From Streptomyces roseolilacinus (lineage in GTDB: Bacteria; Actinomycetota; Actinomycetes; Streptomycetales; Streptomycetaceae): a stretch of 64,000 nucleotides of DNA. Positions within the stretch are counted from its first letter, which is position 1. Each line of letters starts with the position of its first letter. The notes under the pieces were generated by a model, which ran no database searches, was not told the origin of the DNA, and saw only the letters and a list, made by a program, of their open reading frames with translations. The translations under genes were made by a program, and so were the position numbers. The stretch covers positions 372,001-436,000 of the forward strand of contig NZ_BMSV01000002.1 of assembly GCF_014649335.1 (NCBI RefSeq), written 5' to 3'. Positions 18,001 to 25,241 of the stretch are shown piece after piece.

Positions 18001-18589
18001 TCCCGACTGGCTGCGGGAGGCCGGTGAGACGATCGGCGTCTACGGCGAGGCGATCCTCACCAACCCGGACGTCGTCATCGGCGCCGGCGAGACGGCGCTC
18101 GGCGTCTTCATGATGGCCGCCGGCGGCTCCGGTGACATAGCGGGCGGCGCGATCTGCCTCACCGGCGTGGGCTGCCTGGCCGGCGCCCCGGCCATCGCCG
18201 CGAGCACCACGCTGATCGTCGCCGGTGGGTACACCAGCGTCGACGGCGCCACCCGCATGGGCCAGGGCCTGAACCAGGCCATCGCCGACGCGCAGAGCCG
18301 GCTCTACGCGATGCGCACCGGCCCGCAGGCCTCCGGCCCGGTCCCGGCGCCGAACAAGCTGCCCGCGTTCCCCGGCGCCAGCCGCGCCAAGCCCAAGACG
18401 CCCGTCCAGGGCGGCGGCGGCATGCGCAAGCGCTGGAAGGACCCCAAGAGCGGTGACATCTACGAGTGGGACTCGCAGCACGGCACCGTGGAGAAGTACA
18501 ACAAGCGGGGTAAGCACCAGGGCGAGTACGACCCGGAGACGGGCGCGCAGACCAAGCCCGCCGACCCGAGCCGGAAGGTGACCCCGTGA
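15002..18589 (+). CDS. Secreted ALF-repeat polymorphic toxin with colicin E3-type RNase domain (1195 aa)
   Basis: GTG 15002 starts a signal peptide (RRRTLGVGLLSVVLTAGLLG, cleavage near Ala37). Residues about 60-250 hold four ALF repeats with the recurring ALAGTPADLRTFL pattern. Residues 255-615 are an Ala-rich coiled coil, 625-815 hold four more ALF repeats, and 817-960 are a second Ala-rich coil. A Gly-rich hydrophobic segment lies at about 1030-1090. From 1141 to the end comes a domain like the cytotoxic domain of colicin E3, which cuts 16S rRNA in the decoding centre. The E3 catalytic residues Asp510, His513, Glu517 and Arg545 correspond to Asp1157, His1160, Glu1164 and Arg1191, all present. 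It is followed at once by a putative immunity gene. Target cells and delivery route are unknown. Confidence 0.85.
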   Translation: MRPGLFNRSITGRASRGRRRTLGVGLLSVVLTAGLLGQAPAALAAGTAEAGTTAETPTDNPLDTLGAIPDTERGKVVERWRTGGPGVRAAAEVALAGSDEDVRTFLQTVAPAAAVDDDRVAVARHITIGGRALQEAARTALAGTPADLRTFLDTGWKAPLEEDMRVQTARLMAAGGRAVKTAGNTALSGTPQDVSAFLSTGQYTAREEDERFQVLQIMNAGGTNVREAAGVALSGTPDDVREFLEVGQHVARARDQEYATVAQLAEQAREAGRIAAAETEAAKDASARAVVAAQLAKEAAEKAAKETEAARNDAVHAAAAASRAASAARQAATAAQQAISAARAANNSASVAARAAAQAAAAATGAANAAARARGAAAAAATDANNADAARRAAQEARDAAKGADMAAQAADQAGIAAVAAGNAARAAVSAGANADAAADAATAASGYADQAGAHSSTAAAEAANARRHAAEATRAANAAESLARRSAAAATEARDAARSAAAHARAAAAAADEAAEHAGDAATAATQATAHATAAKQAADTATAAVAKARQTYELAREVEAEGLATRTNAAIERARDLAAEETRRKAAQTQLNQRVTDLDADFRRLAAEAAQTGPATPALAAEGRETAVKALLLRGPWGRTAAEVALAGTDQDVVAYLRSGWQEAARQDERTQVARLALESPSEKLRTAAAQALEGDPAQYRAFLTTGQFQTMAEELRVHVLRTMNTGGRAVQEAGQQVLNSESIDEYREFISTTQYTARSEDERVLAAQLLNTGGPEVKAVARIALEGPTSGLHAFVEVGRFKAQRMDELAATHVSRVQGLIAEAARIAATAQRNAAEAGRVAAVARKAAAEAAAYAAQADASAKEAQGYADQAKASADEAAASAAKAAASARTARAAQADAEAAASRAIRSATEAQTSAALARGSANSAWAAADRARVSAVEAGKDSAAADKAMTEAFQAAVQLKLEEEAEWRATEAAWRAYQEQQEEQQKEDDSWVPDWLREAGETIGVYGEAILTNPDVVIGAGETALGVFMMAAGGSGDIAGGAICLTGVGCLAGAPAIAASTTLIVAGGYTSVDGATRMGQGLNQAIADAQSRLYAMRTGPQASGPVPAPNKLPAFPGASRAKPKTPVQGGGGMRKRWKDPKSGDIYEWDSQHGTVEKYNKRGKHQGEYDPETGAQTKPADPSRKVTP

Positions 18590-18816
18590 AGTACGTCGTC
18601 GTCTCGTACGACAAGGTCTCCGAGGCCGTCGAGGAGGAGACGGACGTCTCCTCGGTCGGCGCCGAGCGGCTCGCGGAGCTGATCGGCGTCCCCGTCGAGC
18701 GGCTGGTCGACGCCTACCCGCTGGAGGAACGGCACCGGGCCGCGCTCAGCGCGTGGGCGGGCCTGACGTTCGCCGCGGACGTGTACGACTACTTCCTGGA
18801 GGTCGAGGCGGACTGA
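18586..18816 (+). CDS. Putative immunity protein of the ALF toxin (76 aa)
   Basis: The GTG start overlaps the toxin stop (GTGA), so translation is coupled. The product is small and strongly acidic (EAVEEETDVS near the start, YDYFLEVEAD at the end), the usual character of an inhibitor for a basic ribonuclease domain. It is near in size to colicin E3 immunity protein (about 85 residues), but I see no clear sequence match to that family. The role is inferred from position, size and charge. Two strong hairpins follow, so toxin and immunity genes form a closed two-gene unit. Confidence 0.7.
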   Translation: MKYVVVSYDKVSEAVEEETDVSSVGAERLAELIGVPVERLVDAYPLEERHRAALSAWAGLTFAADVYDYFLEVEAD

Positions 18817-18819
18817 CGC

Positions 18820-18893
18820 CGGCACCGGCGCGGCCGTGCCGGTGCCGACGCCCGCGGGGCGCCGCCCGGGTCGCACGACCCGGGCGGCGCCCC
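18820..18893 (+). terminator. Double hairpin terminator after the toxin/immunity unit
   Basis: A ten-base stem (18820-18829 with 18838-18847) is followed by an 18-base perfect stem (18856-18873 with 18876-18893, two-base loop). Both stand directly after the immunity stop. Confidence 0.75.
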
Positions 18894-19004
18894 GTTCGCA
18901 TGGGCTCACCGCTCACCTCAGGGCACGTCCGCCTGGCCCCGGGGCCGTGGCGCCGGCGGCGACGTGCCGGGGCGTGCGCGCCCCGGTGGGGGCGGACGCC
19001 GGAA

Positions 19005-19049
19005 GGGCGGTGCGGCCGGTCCACGCTCCGGTGGCCGGCCGCACCGCCC
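19005..19049 (-). terminator. Terminator of the protease gene
   Basis: A 15-base perfect stem, 19005-19019 with 19035-19049, lies about 50 bases beyond the stop of the minus-strand protease gene. Confidence 0.65.
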
Positions 19050-19096
19050 CGCGCCGTCCCCTCCGCGCCGTCAGGGGCGGAGGGGACGGGGGTCGG

Positions 19097-19837
19097 TCAC
19101 ACGCCCGCGATGCTCTGGATCCAGGAGCGGTACGCGGTCACGTTCGTGTACGCGGTGGTGGTCTGGCGGTCGCTGGTCGAGGCGACGCCGACCTGGACGC
19201 CGTTGGCCATCATCGGGCCGCCGGAGTCGCCGCCCGCCGTGATGCCGTTGCCGCGGCGGGCGCAGATGGCCGAGCCGTTGTAGGCGTCGCGGCAGGCGCC
19301 GCTCACGATGACGTCGGCGACCTTCAGGTACTGCGACTGGCAGTTGGCCTCGGAGCCGCACTGGTAGGTCGCGCCCCAGCCGTAGACCTGGACGGTCTGG
19401 TTGACCGACACCGAGCCCGGCTGGCCGAGGCGGGCGTAGGTACCCGCGACCGAACGGTCCAGCCTGACCAGGGAGAGGTCCGAGGAGGCGTGGTTGTGGA
19501 TGCTCACCCCGTTGGCCACCGTCCCGCCGCTGGTCTGGTCGAGGCTGCCGATGCGGAAGGACAGGCCGCCGCCGCTCACGCAGTGCTTGGCGGTCAGGAT
19601 CCAGGTGGGGGCGATGATCGTGGCGCTGCAGGTCTGCCGGCCGTTGGAGAACAGCCGGGCGGCCCAGGGGGCGTTGCTGGCGTAGCCGCCGCCGATGATC
19701 GGCTGGACGGCGGTGGCCTCGGACACCGCGGCGGGCGCACTGGCGGCGGGCGCCGCCTGGGCCGTCGCCGTGGGGGCGAGCCCCAGCACCGCCATGGCGG
19801 CGGCTGCGAGCGCGGGGATCAGTCTGCTGGTTCGCAC
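19097..19837 (-). CDS. Secreted chymotrypsin-like serine protease (246 aa)
   Basis: This S1-family protease is exported and probably activated by removal of a short propeptide. GTG 19837 follows GGGAG by seven bases. Residues 1-28 form the signal peptide, about 29-46 the propeptide, and IIGGGYAS at 47-54 is the expected new N-terminus. The triad is His85 (TAKHC), Asp120 (HASSDLSLV) and Ser205 (GDSGGP). Cys70-Cys86, Cys160-Cys166 and a C-terminal pair can form disulfides. Such enzymes digest extracellular protein and may be tied to development. It is a single-gene unit with a terminator downstream and a perfect inverted repeat (19885-19902) about 50 bases upstream. Confidence 0.92.
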   Translation of the reverse strand: MRTSRLIPALAAAAMAVLGLAPTATAQAAPAASAPAAVSEATAVQPIIGGGYASNAPWAARLFSNGRQTCSATIIAPTWILTAKHCVSGGGLSFRIGSLDQTSGGTVANGVSIHNHASSDLSLVRLDRSVAGTYARLGQPGSVSVNQTVQVYGWGATYQCGSEANCQSQYLKVADVIVSGACRDAYNGSAICARRGNGITAGGDSGGPMMANGVQVGVASTSDRQTTTAYTNVTAYRSWIQSIAGV

Positions 19838-19884
19838 GTGGGTCTCCCTTGTGTGGGGGTGGAGGCGTCCTTCATGAGGACTTC

Positions 19885-19902
19885 GCTGCATACTTATGCA
19901 GC
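19885..19902. promoter_or_regulatory. Inverted repeat upstream of the protease gene
   Basis: GCTGCATA and TATGCAGC form an 8-2-8 perfect inverted repeat about 50 bases before the protease GTG. The position and symmetry suggest an operator for a dimeric regulator. The regulator is not known. Confidence 0.5.
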
Positions 19903-20251
19903 TTGCGGAAGCACGTGACGACCGGGTGAGCCTGTCGCGTGCATGCCATGTGCGGCTGTGGCGAATCTGGCAGACGAGCCGCCGATCACGCAAGGGGTGA
20001 GCGCCGGGAAGTGCGGCAGGAGTCGGGTGAGCAGGGGTGACACACAGTCAAATTGCTAGCTCACAAGGTCTTTTGTAGTGAACGGGTGAGGGCGGGGCGG
20101 GGTTTTCCTCGATGCGGTTCCGCTCGCCTCGCGCCACCGTCGAAGGTCGCCGGGTCGGCGGGCTCGACAGCGGAGGTCGTTCGATGAGCCTTCGTCATGC
20201 TCGGCGCCGATGCGCGTAGATATGCATTTTGCGGCATGGAAAAGAAAAAAG

Positions 20252-20267
20252 AATGGTCTGGACCACT
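20252..20267 (+). promoter_or_regulatory. DasR-responsive element-like site
   Basis: AATGGTCTGGACCACT agrees at 14 of 16 positions with the dre consensus ACTGGTCTAGACCACT, as I remember it, bound by the GntR regulator DasR in Streptomyces. DasR sites normally lie before chitinase or N-acetylglucosamine genes. None follows here on either strand within 1 kb; the nearest genes are a protease and an AraC regulator. Confidence 0.55.
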
Positions 20268-20612
20268 ATGCAGGAAAAGGCCGCATCCGGTGGGGTCTGC
20301 GTGCCCGTCCTCGGGGACGCGGCCGGAAAGGGGGTCCCGCCGCGGTCGGTGGGCGGAGGGGTTTCCCGGCCCCCCGCCGCCCGGACGGCGTGCCGCAGGG
20401 CCGCGGAAGGGGGTTCCCCGACCGGGCGGGCCGCCAGTTCCGCGCACATGCCGGCGCCGGCTGTCGCCCGCGGCGGCCGCCGGCGCCACCGGCCGCCGGC
20501 TGTGGGAGCCGTCAGAGCGCCTGAGCGCCTGAGCGGCGTGCGGTTCCCGCTGCCCGCCGCTTTCCGAGCCGCCGTCGGGGGCCTCGCGGGGCGGCCGGAG
20601 GCGGCCGGCGCG

Positions 20613-21365
20613 TCAGCCGGTCCCGCGCCTCCGGTGGCTCCCGGGGGTGTGCCCGAAGGTGCGGCGGAAGACGTCGATGAACGCGCTGGCGGACGACCAG
20701 CCGCACCGGTGCGCCACGGCGGTCACCGGGGTGCCCTCCGCCAGCAGGACCAGCGCGTGGTGCAGGCGCAGCTGCGTGCGCCACTGCGGGAAGGTCATCC
20801 CGAGTTCGTCCCGGAACGACCGGGACAGGGTGCGGTCGCTGGCGCCGACCGCCCTGCCCAGCACGGCCAGCGTCCGGTCGTCGGCGGGGTCGGCGCGCAG
20901 CAGGTCGCACAGGGCCCGGAGCCGGGGCGACACGGGGGTGGGGAGGTGGAGGGGCTGCTGGGGCGAGGCGCGCAACTGGTCCAGCAGGACGGCCCGCAGC
21001 CGGGAGCGTTCGGGGCTGTCATCGAGCGGTGGACGGGTGTACGCGAGGAGGAGCTCCCGCAGCAGCGGGCCGACGGACAGGACGGTCGGCTCGTCCAGCC
21101 CGAGCGGGTTGTCGCCCACGGGCAGGCCGACCAGGTGCAACTCCACCTCGCCGTGCGCCTGGTGGGCGTGCACCGTGCCGGCCGGCACCCAGATGGCCCG
21201 CGTGGCGGGAGCGACCCAGGTGCCCGTGCCGGTCGTCACGGTCAGCACCCCGCGCCCGGCGTAGACGATCTGGTGGTCGTCGTGCCGGTGGGCGTCGATC
21301 TCCGATCCGGTCGCCATGCCCTGCACGCGGGTGGGAGCGACGGGCTCGTGGCGGATCCGCGTCAT
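20613..21365 (-). CDS. AraC-family regulator with cupin sensor domain (250 aa)
   Basis: The N-terminal half is a cupin (AHRHDDHQIVYAGRG, then IWVPAGTVHAHQ), which could bind a small ligand or metal through its His residues. The C-terminal 100 residues form the double helix-turn-helix, with LAVLGRAVGASDRTLSRSF and VTAVAHRCGWSSASAFIDVF. ATG 21365 is divergent, with a 54-base gap, from the Fsr-type MFS gene. It therefore most likely controls that exporter, and possibly itself. The arrangement of a cupin AraC regulator with a divergent MFS gene is common in actinomycetes. Confidence 0.88.
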   Translation of the reverse strand: MTRIRHEPVAPTRVQGMATGSEIDAHRHDDHQIVYAGRGVLTVTTGTGTWVAPATRAIWVPAGTVHAHQAHGEVELHLVGLPVGDNPLGLDEPTVLSVGPLLRELLLAYTRPPLDDSPERSRLRAVLLDQLRASPQQPLHLPTPVSPRLRALCDLLRADPADDRTLAVLGRAVGASDRTLSRSFRDELGMTFPQWRTQLRLHHALVLLAEGTPVTAVAHRCGWSSASAFIDVFRRTFGHTPGSHRRRGTG

Positions 21366-21419
21366 CGCCTGGCAGTTTATTGGAAGTACGACACGGCGTG
21401 GGCGGCCGACGATGAGGAC

Positions 21420-22622
21420 GTGCCGAGAAACACGTCGATCACCCTGCTGTCGGTCGGGCATGCCTGTGTGGACGTCTACCAGGGTGCCGTGGCCTCCCTC
21501 GTCCCGTTCTTCGTCGCCGAACGCGCCTACGGCTACGCCGCGGCGTCCGGCCTCGTCCTCGCCGCGTCCGCGCTGTCCTCGGTGGCGCAGCCGGTGTTCG
21601 GCGCGCTCACCGACCGGTGGGCGATGCCCTGGCTGCTGCCGGTGGCCACGCTCCTGAGCGGAGTGGGCATGGCCCTGTGCGGGGTGAGCGATTCGTACGC
21701 CGTGACGCTGGCGTGCGTGGCGCTGTCGGGACTGGGCGTGGCCGCGTACCACCCGGAGTCCGCCCGTGTCGCCCGCCTGGCCGGCGGCGGCCACCGCGCG
21801 ATGGCCTGGTTCTCGCTCGGCGGCAACGTGGGCTTCGCGCTGGCCCCCCTCCTGGTCTCCGCCGTCGTCGCCGCCGGCGGCCTGCGCCTCTCCCCGCTGC
21901 TCGTGGTGCCGGCCCTCGTCGGCAGCGCGCTGTGCCTGCCCGTCCTGCGCGCCGTGCGCAGGACCGCCGGCGCCCGGGGCCGTACGGCGGGTGGGACCGG
22001 ACGCGACGAGCCGGCCGCCTTCGTGCGGCTGTCGCTGGCGGTGGTCTGCCGGTCCGTCGTCTTCGTCGGCCTGAGCGCCTTCGTCTCGCTCCACGTCCAG
22101 CAGCGCACGGGGGGCGGGACCGCGGCGGGCACGGCGGCGCTCTTCGTCCTCTACCTCGGCGGCGCGGTGGGGTCCGTGCTGGGCGGCCGCCTGGCCGACC
22201 GCTGGGACCGGGTGACGGTCTGCCGCTGGTCGTACCTGGCGACGGCCGTCGCGGTCGCCGGGATCGTGATCGCCGGCGGCCCCGTGCTCTACCTGTTCGT
22301 GGCGCTGGCGTCCGCCGGGCTGTACGTGCCGTTCTCCCTCCAGGTGACCCTCGCCCAGGACTACCTGCCCTCGCGGGTCGGCACCGCCGCCGGTGTCACC
22401 CTCGGCCTCACCGTGAGCGTCGGCGGCCTGGCCGCCCCCCTCGTCGGGAGCCTCGCCGACGCGACCTCCCTGCGCACGGCGCTGGCCCCGCTGGTCCTGA
22501 TGCCGGTCCTGAGCTGGCTGCTGCTGCGCACCCTGCCCGAACCGGCCGTGCCGCGGCCCCCGGAGGCGGTACGGGGGACCGGGGGCGCCGAGGACCCGCG
22601 GCCCCCGGCCGGCCGTGGCTGA
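21420..22622 (+). CDS. MFS transporter, fosmidomycin-resistance (Fsr) type (400 aa)
   Basis: The sequence has twelve hydrophobic segments and the features of the Fsr group: LSVGHACVDVYQGAVASLVPFF in helix 1 (more than a drug-exporter average in polar residues) and AYHPESARVAR after helix 4. GTG 21420 directly precedes helix 1. Members export fosmidomycin and related compounds or sugars; the substrate here is unknown. It is divergent from the AraC regulator and convergent with the gene at 22632, only nine bases away. Confidence 0.85.
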   Translation: MPRNTSITLLSVGHACVDVYQGAVASLVPFFVAERAYGYAAASGLVLAASALSSVAQPVFGALTDRWAMPWLLPVATLLSGVGMALCGVSDSYAVTLACVALSGLGVAAYHPESARVARLAGGGHRAMAWFSLGGNVGFALAPLLVSAVVAAGGLRLSPLLVVPALVGSALCLPVLRAVRRTAGARGRTAGGTGRDEPAAFVRLSLAVVCRSVVFVGLSAFVSLHVQQRTGGGTAAGTAALFVLYLGGAVGSVLGGRLADRWDRVTVCRWSYLATAVAVAGIVIAGGPVLYLFVALASAGLYVPFSLQVTLAQDYLPSRVGTAAGVTLGLTVSVGGLAAPLVGSLADATSLRTALAPLVLMPVLSWLLLRTLPEPAVPRPPEAVRGTGGAEDPRPPAGRG

Positions 22623-22631
22623 AGGGGCCGT

Positions 22632-23360
22632 TCACCCGACGGCGTCGCCGGGCGCCACCCGGTGCGCCTCCAGCTCCGGGGCGGCCAGCAGTTCGGCGAC
22701 CAGCGCCTCCGACCCGCCGACGTAGGTGCTCACCAGGTCCACGTCACCCCCCAGGCACCAGGCGCGGTCCTCCGGCCACCACAGGTCGGGGAGCTCGGCG
22801 AACTCGTCCAGGGACACCGGGGAGACGGCCTCGGCCAGGGTCCCGGCGAGCAGCACCTCCTCCCGGCCGGGCGTCCGGAAGGCCGGCACCGCCTCGAAGT
22901 CCCACCGTCCGTAGCCGTTCCACAGGCCGTACCAGCAGCGGTCGGGCGTCCGGGTGTGCCGGGCGAGGACGGGGATCAGGGCCCGGGCCACGTCGGGCGG
23001 AGTCGGCCCTTCCGCCGGGTGCTCGTCCCAGACGCCGGGCAGGCCGGGATCGGAGTCGTTCCGGTGGTCGCGGTCCGCCCCGATCAGCTGGTGCCAGTAC
23101 GCGCCCGGTGCCACCCGGCGCCCGTACGCCGCCGCCACCGCCGCCCACCGCACCGGCCGGTCGCCCAGGGAGGCGGGATGCAGCACGCGGGCGTACGCGT
23201 CGAACCCGGCCGCGGCGACGCCCGCCACCGTCCCGAACTCGCCCACCCCCGGGCCGCCGGCGGCGAGCCAGCGGGCCGGACCGAGGTCGCCGGTCCGCAC
23301 GCGCAGGCGTCCGTAGAGTTCGGGGGCGGGTTCGCGGTGCACCGGGGGGAAGTCGTCCAC
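22632..23360 (-). CDS. Conserved-looking hypothetical protein (242 aa)
   Basis: I do not recognise a domain. The product is acidic and rich in Trp and Pro, with WYGLWNGYGRWDFEAVPAF and LPDLWWPEDRAWCLGGDVD as the most distinctive stretches. There is no signal peptide or membrane segment, so it is probably cytoplasmic. GTG 23360 is chosen because conserved-looking sequence (DDFPPVHREPAPELYGRLR) begins there. The third-position GC bias of the frame supports real coding. It lies between a convergent MFS gene and a same-strand OYE gene with a gap of about 80 bases. Confidence 0.65.
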   Translation of the reverse strand: MDDFPPVHREPAPELYGRLRVRTGDLGPARWLAAGGPGVGEFGTVAGVAAAGFDAYARVLHPASLGDRPVRWAAVAAAYGRRVAPGAYWHQLIGADRDHRNDSDPGLPGVWDEHPAEGPTPPDVARALIPVLARHTRTPDRCWYGLWNGYGRWDFEAVPAFRTPGREEVLLAGTLAEAVSPVSLDEFAELPDLWWPEDRAWCLGGDVDLVSTYVGGSEALVAELLAAPELEAHRVAPGDAVG

Positions 23361-23439
23361 CCGCCCAGTGTGCCCGGCCGGCGGGCCGCGGCGGGAGGGA
23401 CCCCCGCACACCGGCCCCCCGTCGCCCCCCGGCGGGGCG

Positions 23440-24522
23440 TCAGACCGAGCGGTGGTACTGGTCCGGCACGTGCACGTCGCCACCGAGCTCGCGCGCCGCG
23501 TGCCGCGCCCACGACGGGTCGCGCAGCAGCTCCCGGCCGAGCAGCACCGCGTCCGCCTCGCCGTTGGCGACGATCTTCTCCGCCTGCCCGGCCTCGGTGA
23601 TCAGCCCGACCGCGGCGACCGGCAGCCCCGTCTCCGCCCTCACGCGCGCCGCGAACGGCACCTGGTAGCCGGGGCCGACCGGGATGCGCACGCGCGGCGC
23701 GTTCCCGCCGGTCGACACGTCGAGCAGGTCCACGCCGTGCTCCTTGAGCAGGGCGGCGAACCGCACCGTGTCGTCGGCCGTCCAGCCCGCCCGCTCCTCC
23801 AGCCAGTCGGTGGCCGAGATGCGGAAGAACACCGGCAGCTCCTCGGGCCACACCTCCCGCACCGCGTCGACGACCTCCAGGGCGAAGCGCACACGGTTCT
23901 CGAAGGAGCCGCCGTACGCGTCGGTGCGGTGGTTGCTGTGCGGGGAGAGGAACTCGCCGATCAGGTAGCCGTGCGCGCCGTGGATCTCGACGACCTCGAA
24001 GCCCGCGTCGAGGGCGCGCCGCGCCGCCGCCGCGAACTGCCCGACGATCGACCGGATCCCCTCCGGGGACAGCTCCTCGGGCACCGGGTGGCCCTCGTCG
24101 AAGGGCACCGGGCTCGGGGCGACCGGCTGCCACCCGTGCTCGTCCGCGCCGACCGGGGCGCCGCCCTTCCAGGGGCGGTCGGTGGACGCCTTGCGGCCCG
24201 CGTGGGCGATCTGGATGCCCGGGACCGTCCCCTGGCCCTTGAGGAATCCGGTGATCCGGCGCAGCGCCTCGACCTGGGTGTCGTTCCATATGCCGAGGTC
24301 GTACGGGCTGATCCGGCCCTCGGGGGACACCGCGGTCGCCTCCAGCAGGATCAGGCCGGTGCCGCCGGTGGCGCGGGCCGCGTAGTGGGCGAAGTGCCAG
24401 TCGTTCGCCACGCCCGCGTCCGGTCCGGTCGGCTCGGCGCTGTACTGGCACATCGGCGCCATCCAGACGCGGTTGGGGACGGTCAGCGACCGCAGGGTGC
24501 GGGGTTCGAACAGTGCGCTCAC
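23440..24522 (-). CDS. Old yellow enzyme, NADH:flavin oxidoreductase (YqjM/NamA type, 360 aa)
   Basis: This FMN-dependent ene-reductase reduces activated C=C bonds of enones, quinones or nitro compounds with NAD(P)H. Signs are the YqjM-type Cys in APMCQYSA near residue 26-31, the substrate-binding pair in HGAHGYL, the signature SPHSNHRTDAYGGSFENRVRF (His-Asn and the FMN contacts), and ADAVLLGRELLRDP at the FMN phosphate. GTG 24522 follows GGAG by six bases; an ATG at 24534 is possible. It is divergent from an ArsR regulator, and the space between holds several TACGAG-type repeats, so expression is probably induced by the electrophile it detoxifies. Confidence 0.9.
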   Translation of the reverse strand: MSALFEPRTLRSLTVPNRVWMAPMCQYSAEPTGPDAGVANDWHFAHYAARATGGTGLILLEATAVSPEGRISPYDLGIWNDTQVEALRRITGFLKGQGTVPGIQIAHAGRKASTDRPWKGGAPVGADEHGWQPVAPSPVPFDEGHPVPEELSPEGIRSIVGQFAAAARRALDAGFEVVEIHGAHGYLIGEFLSPHSNHRTDAYGGSFENRVRFALEVVDAVREVWPEELPVFFRISATDWLEERAGWTADDTVRFAALLKEHGVDLLDVSTGGNAPRVRIPVGPGYQVPFAARVRAETGLPVAAVGLITEAGQAEKIVANGEADAVLLGRELLRDPSWARHAARELGGDVHVPDQYHRSV

Positions 24523-24550
24523 GACGGACTCCATTCGGGGCGGGGCCGGT

Positions 24551-24610
24551 GTACGACTCGTACGATAGACCTCGTAGTACGTCACCTGTCAAACTACGAG
24601 AGTCCTCGTA
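24551..24610. promoter_or_regulatory. OYE/ArsR operator region with TACGAG repeats
   Basis: GTACGACTCGTAC at 24551-24563 is a perfect inverted repeat with a one-base centre. CTCGTAGT (24571-24578) pairs with ACTACGAG (24593-24600), and TACGAG (24595-24600) with CTCGTA (24605-24610). These overlapping copies probably form ArsR-family binding sites covering both divergent promoters. Confidence 0.65.
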
Positions 24611-24642
24611 CAATGAGGGCACCCGACGAGCCTGGAGCCCCC

Positions 24643-25011
24643 GTGACCCCCGTGCCCCGCGCGTCCGCCGCGACCAGCCCGCGCGAGCTCGCGCACCCCT
24701 CGTGTGACGAGATCCGCCTCGAAGGCGTGCTCCACGCGCTCTCCGACCCGATGCGGCTGCGCGTGGTGCGCGAACTGGCGGTGGCGGACGCGGAGGTCGC
24801 CTGCTCGTACATCGAGCTGCCCGTCACGAAGTCGACCACCACCCACCACTTCCGCGTGCTGCGCGAGGCCGGTGTCATCCGCCAGACCTACCGCGGCACG
24901 GCCAAGCTGAACGGCCTGCGCCGCGACGACCTGGACGCGCTCTTCCCGGGCCTCCTGGACGCCGTCCTCGCCGCCGCCGAGGTGCAGTCCGCCCGCCTCG
25001 CCGGCTCCTAG
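24643..25011 (+). CDS. ArsR-family transcriptional repressor (122 aa)
   Basis: A winged helix-turn-helix occupies residues about 25-105: LEGVLHALSDPMRLRVVREL, then the recognition helix KSTTTHHFRVLREAGVI and a beta wing. A Cys pair as in metal-sensing ArsR proteins is absent; the single Cys in EVACSYI could serve redox sensing. GTG 24643 is five bases after GGAG; the ATG at 24613 overlaps the operator repeats and is less likely. It is divergent from the OYE gene and most likely represses it and itself. Confidence 0.88.
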   Translation: MTPVPRASAATSPRELAHPSCDEIRLEGVLHALSDPMRLRVVRELAVADAEVACSYIELPVTKSTTTHHFRVLREAGVIRQTYRGTAKLNGLRRDDLDALFPGLLDAVLAAAEVQSARLAGS

Positions 25012-25241
25012 CCGGACGGGGGGCGCGGGCGGGCGGCCCTCACGCGCGCCGACCGCGAACCGCCGGGCCGGCGCCGACAGCGGCACGGCGGCGATCCAGC
25101 CGCGGATCGCGGCGATCGGGGAGAGCGCCGCGATGCCGACGGGGACCAGGGACACGAGGGCCCGCGCCGCGCGGCGGCGACCCGCCCGCACCGGCCGGTC
25201 CGGCCGGGGGCCGGTGCCCCGCGGGGACCTACAGTGGGGCC

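Larger units (their letters stand above)
19838..20612. other. Gene-poor, AT-richer region
   Basis: This 775-base gap lies between the protease promoter and the end of the AraC gene. Parts (20040-20090, 20215-20285) are clearly AT-richer than anything else in the window. It holds an inverted repeat at 19885-19902 and a DasR-like site at 20252-20267. Frames across it are open but have no recognisable protein features. It looks like a former gene neighbourhood that lost its coding part. Confidence 0.5.

Noticed and set aside
20229..21419. Long plus-strand frame ahead of the Fsr-type MFS gene
   Set aside because: Most of it is antisense to the AraC gene, and the rest crosses the DasR-like region. 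No ribosome binding site or domain was seen; MFS sequence begins at 21420.
25012..25191. Minus-strand frame with a hydrophobic stretch downstream of the ArsR gene
   Set aside because: Too short and unrecognised, and the frame lacks a convincing start; treated as intergenic.
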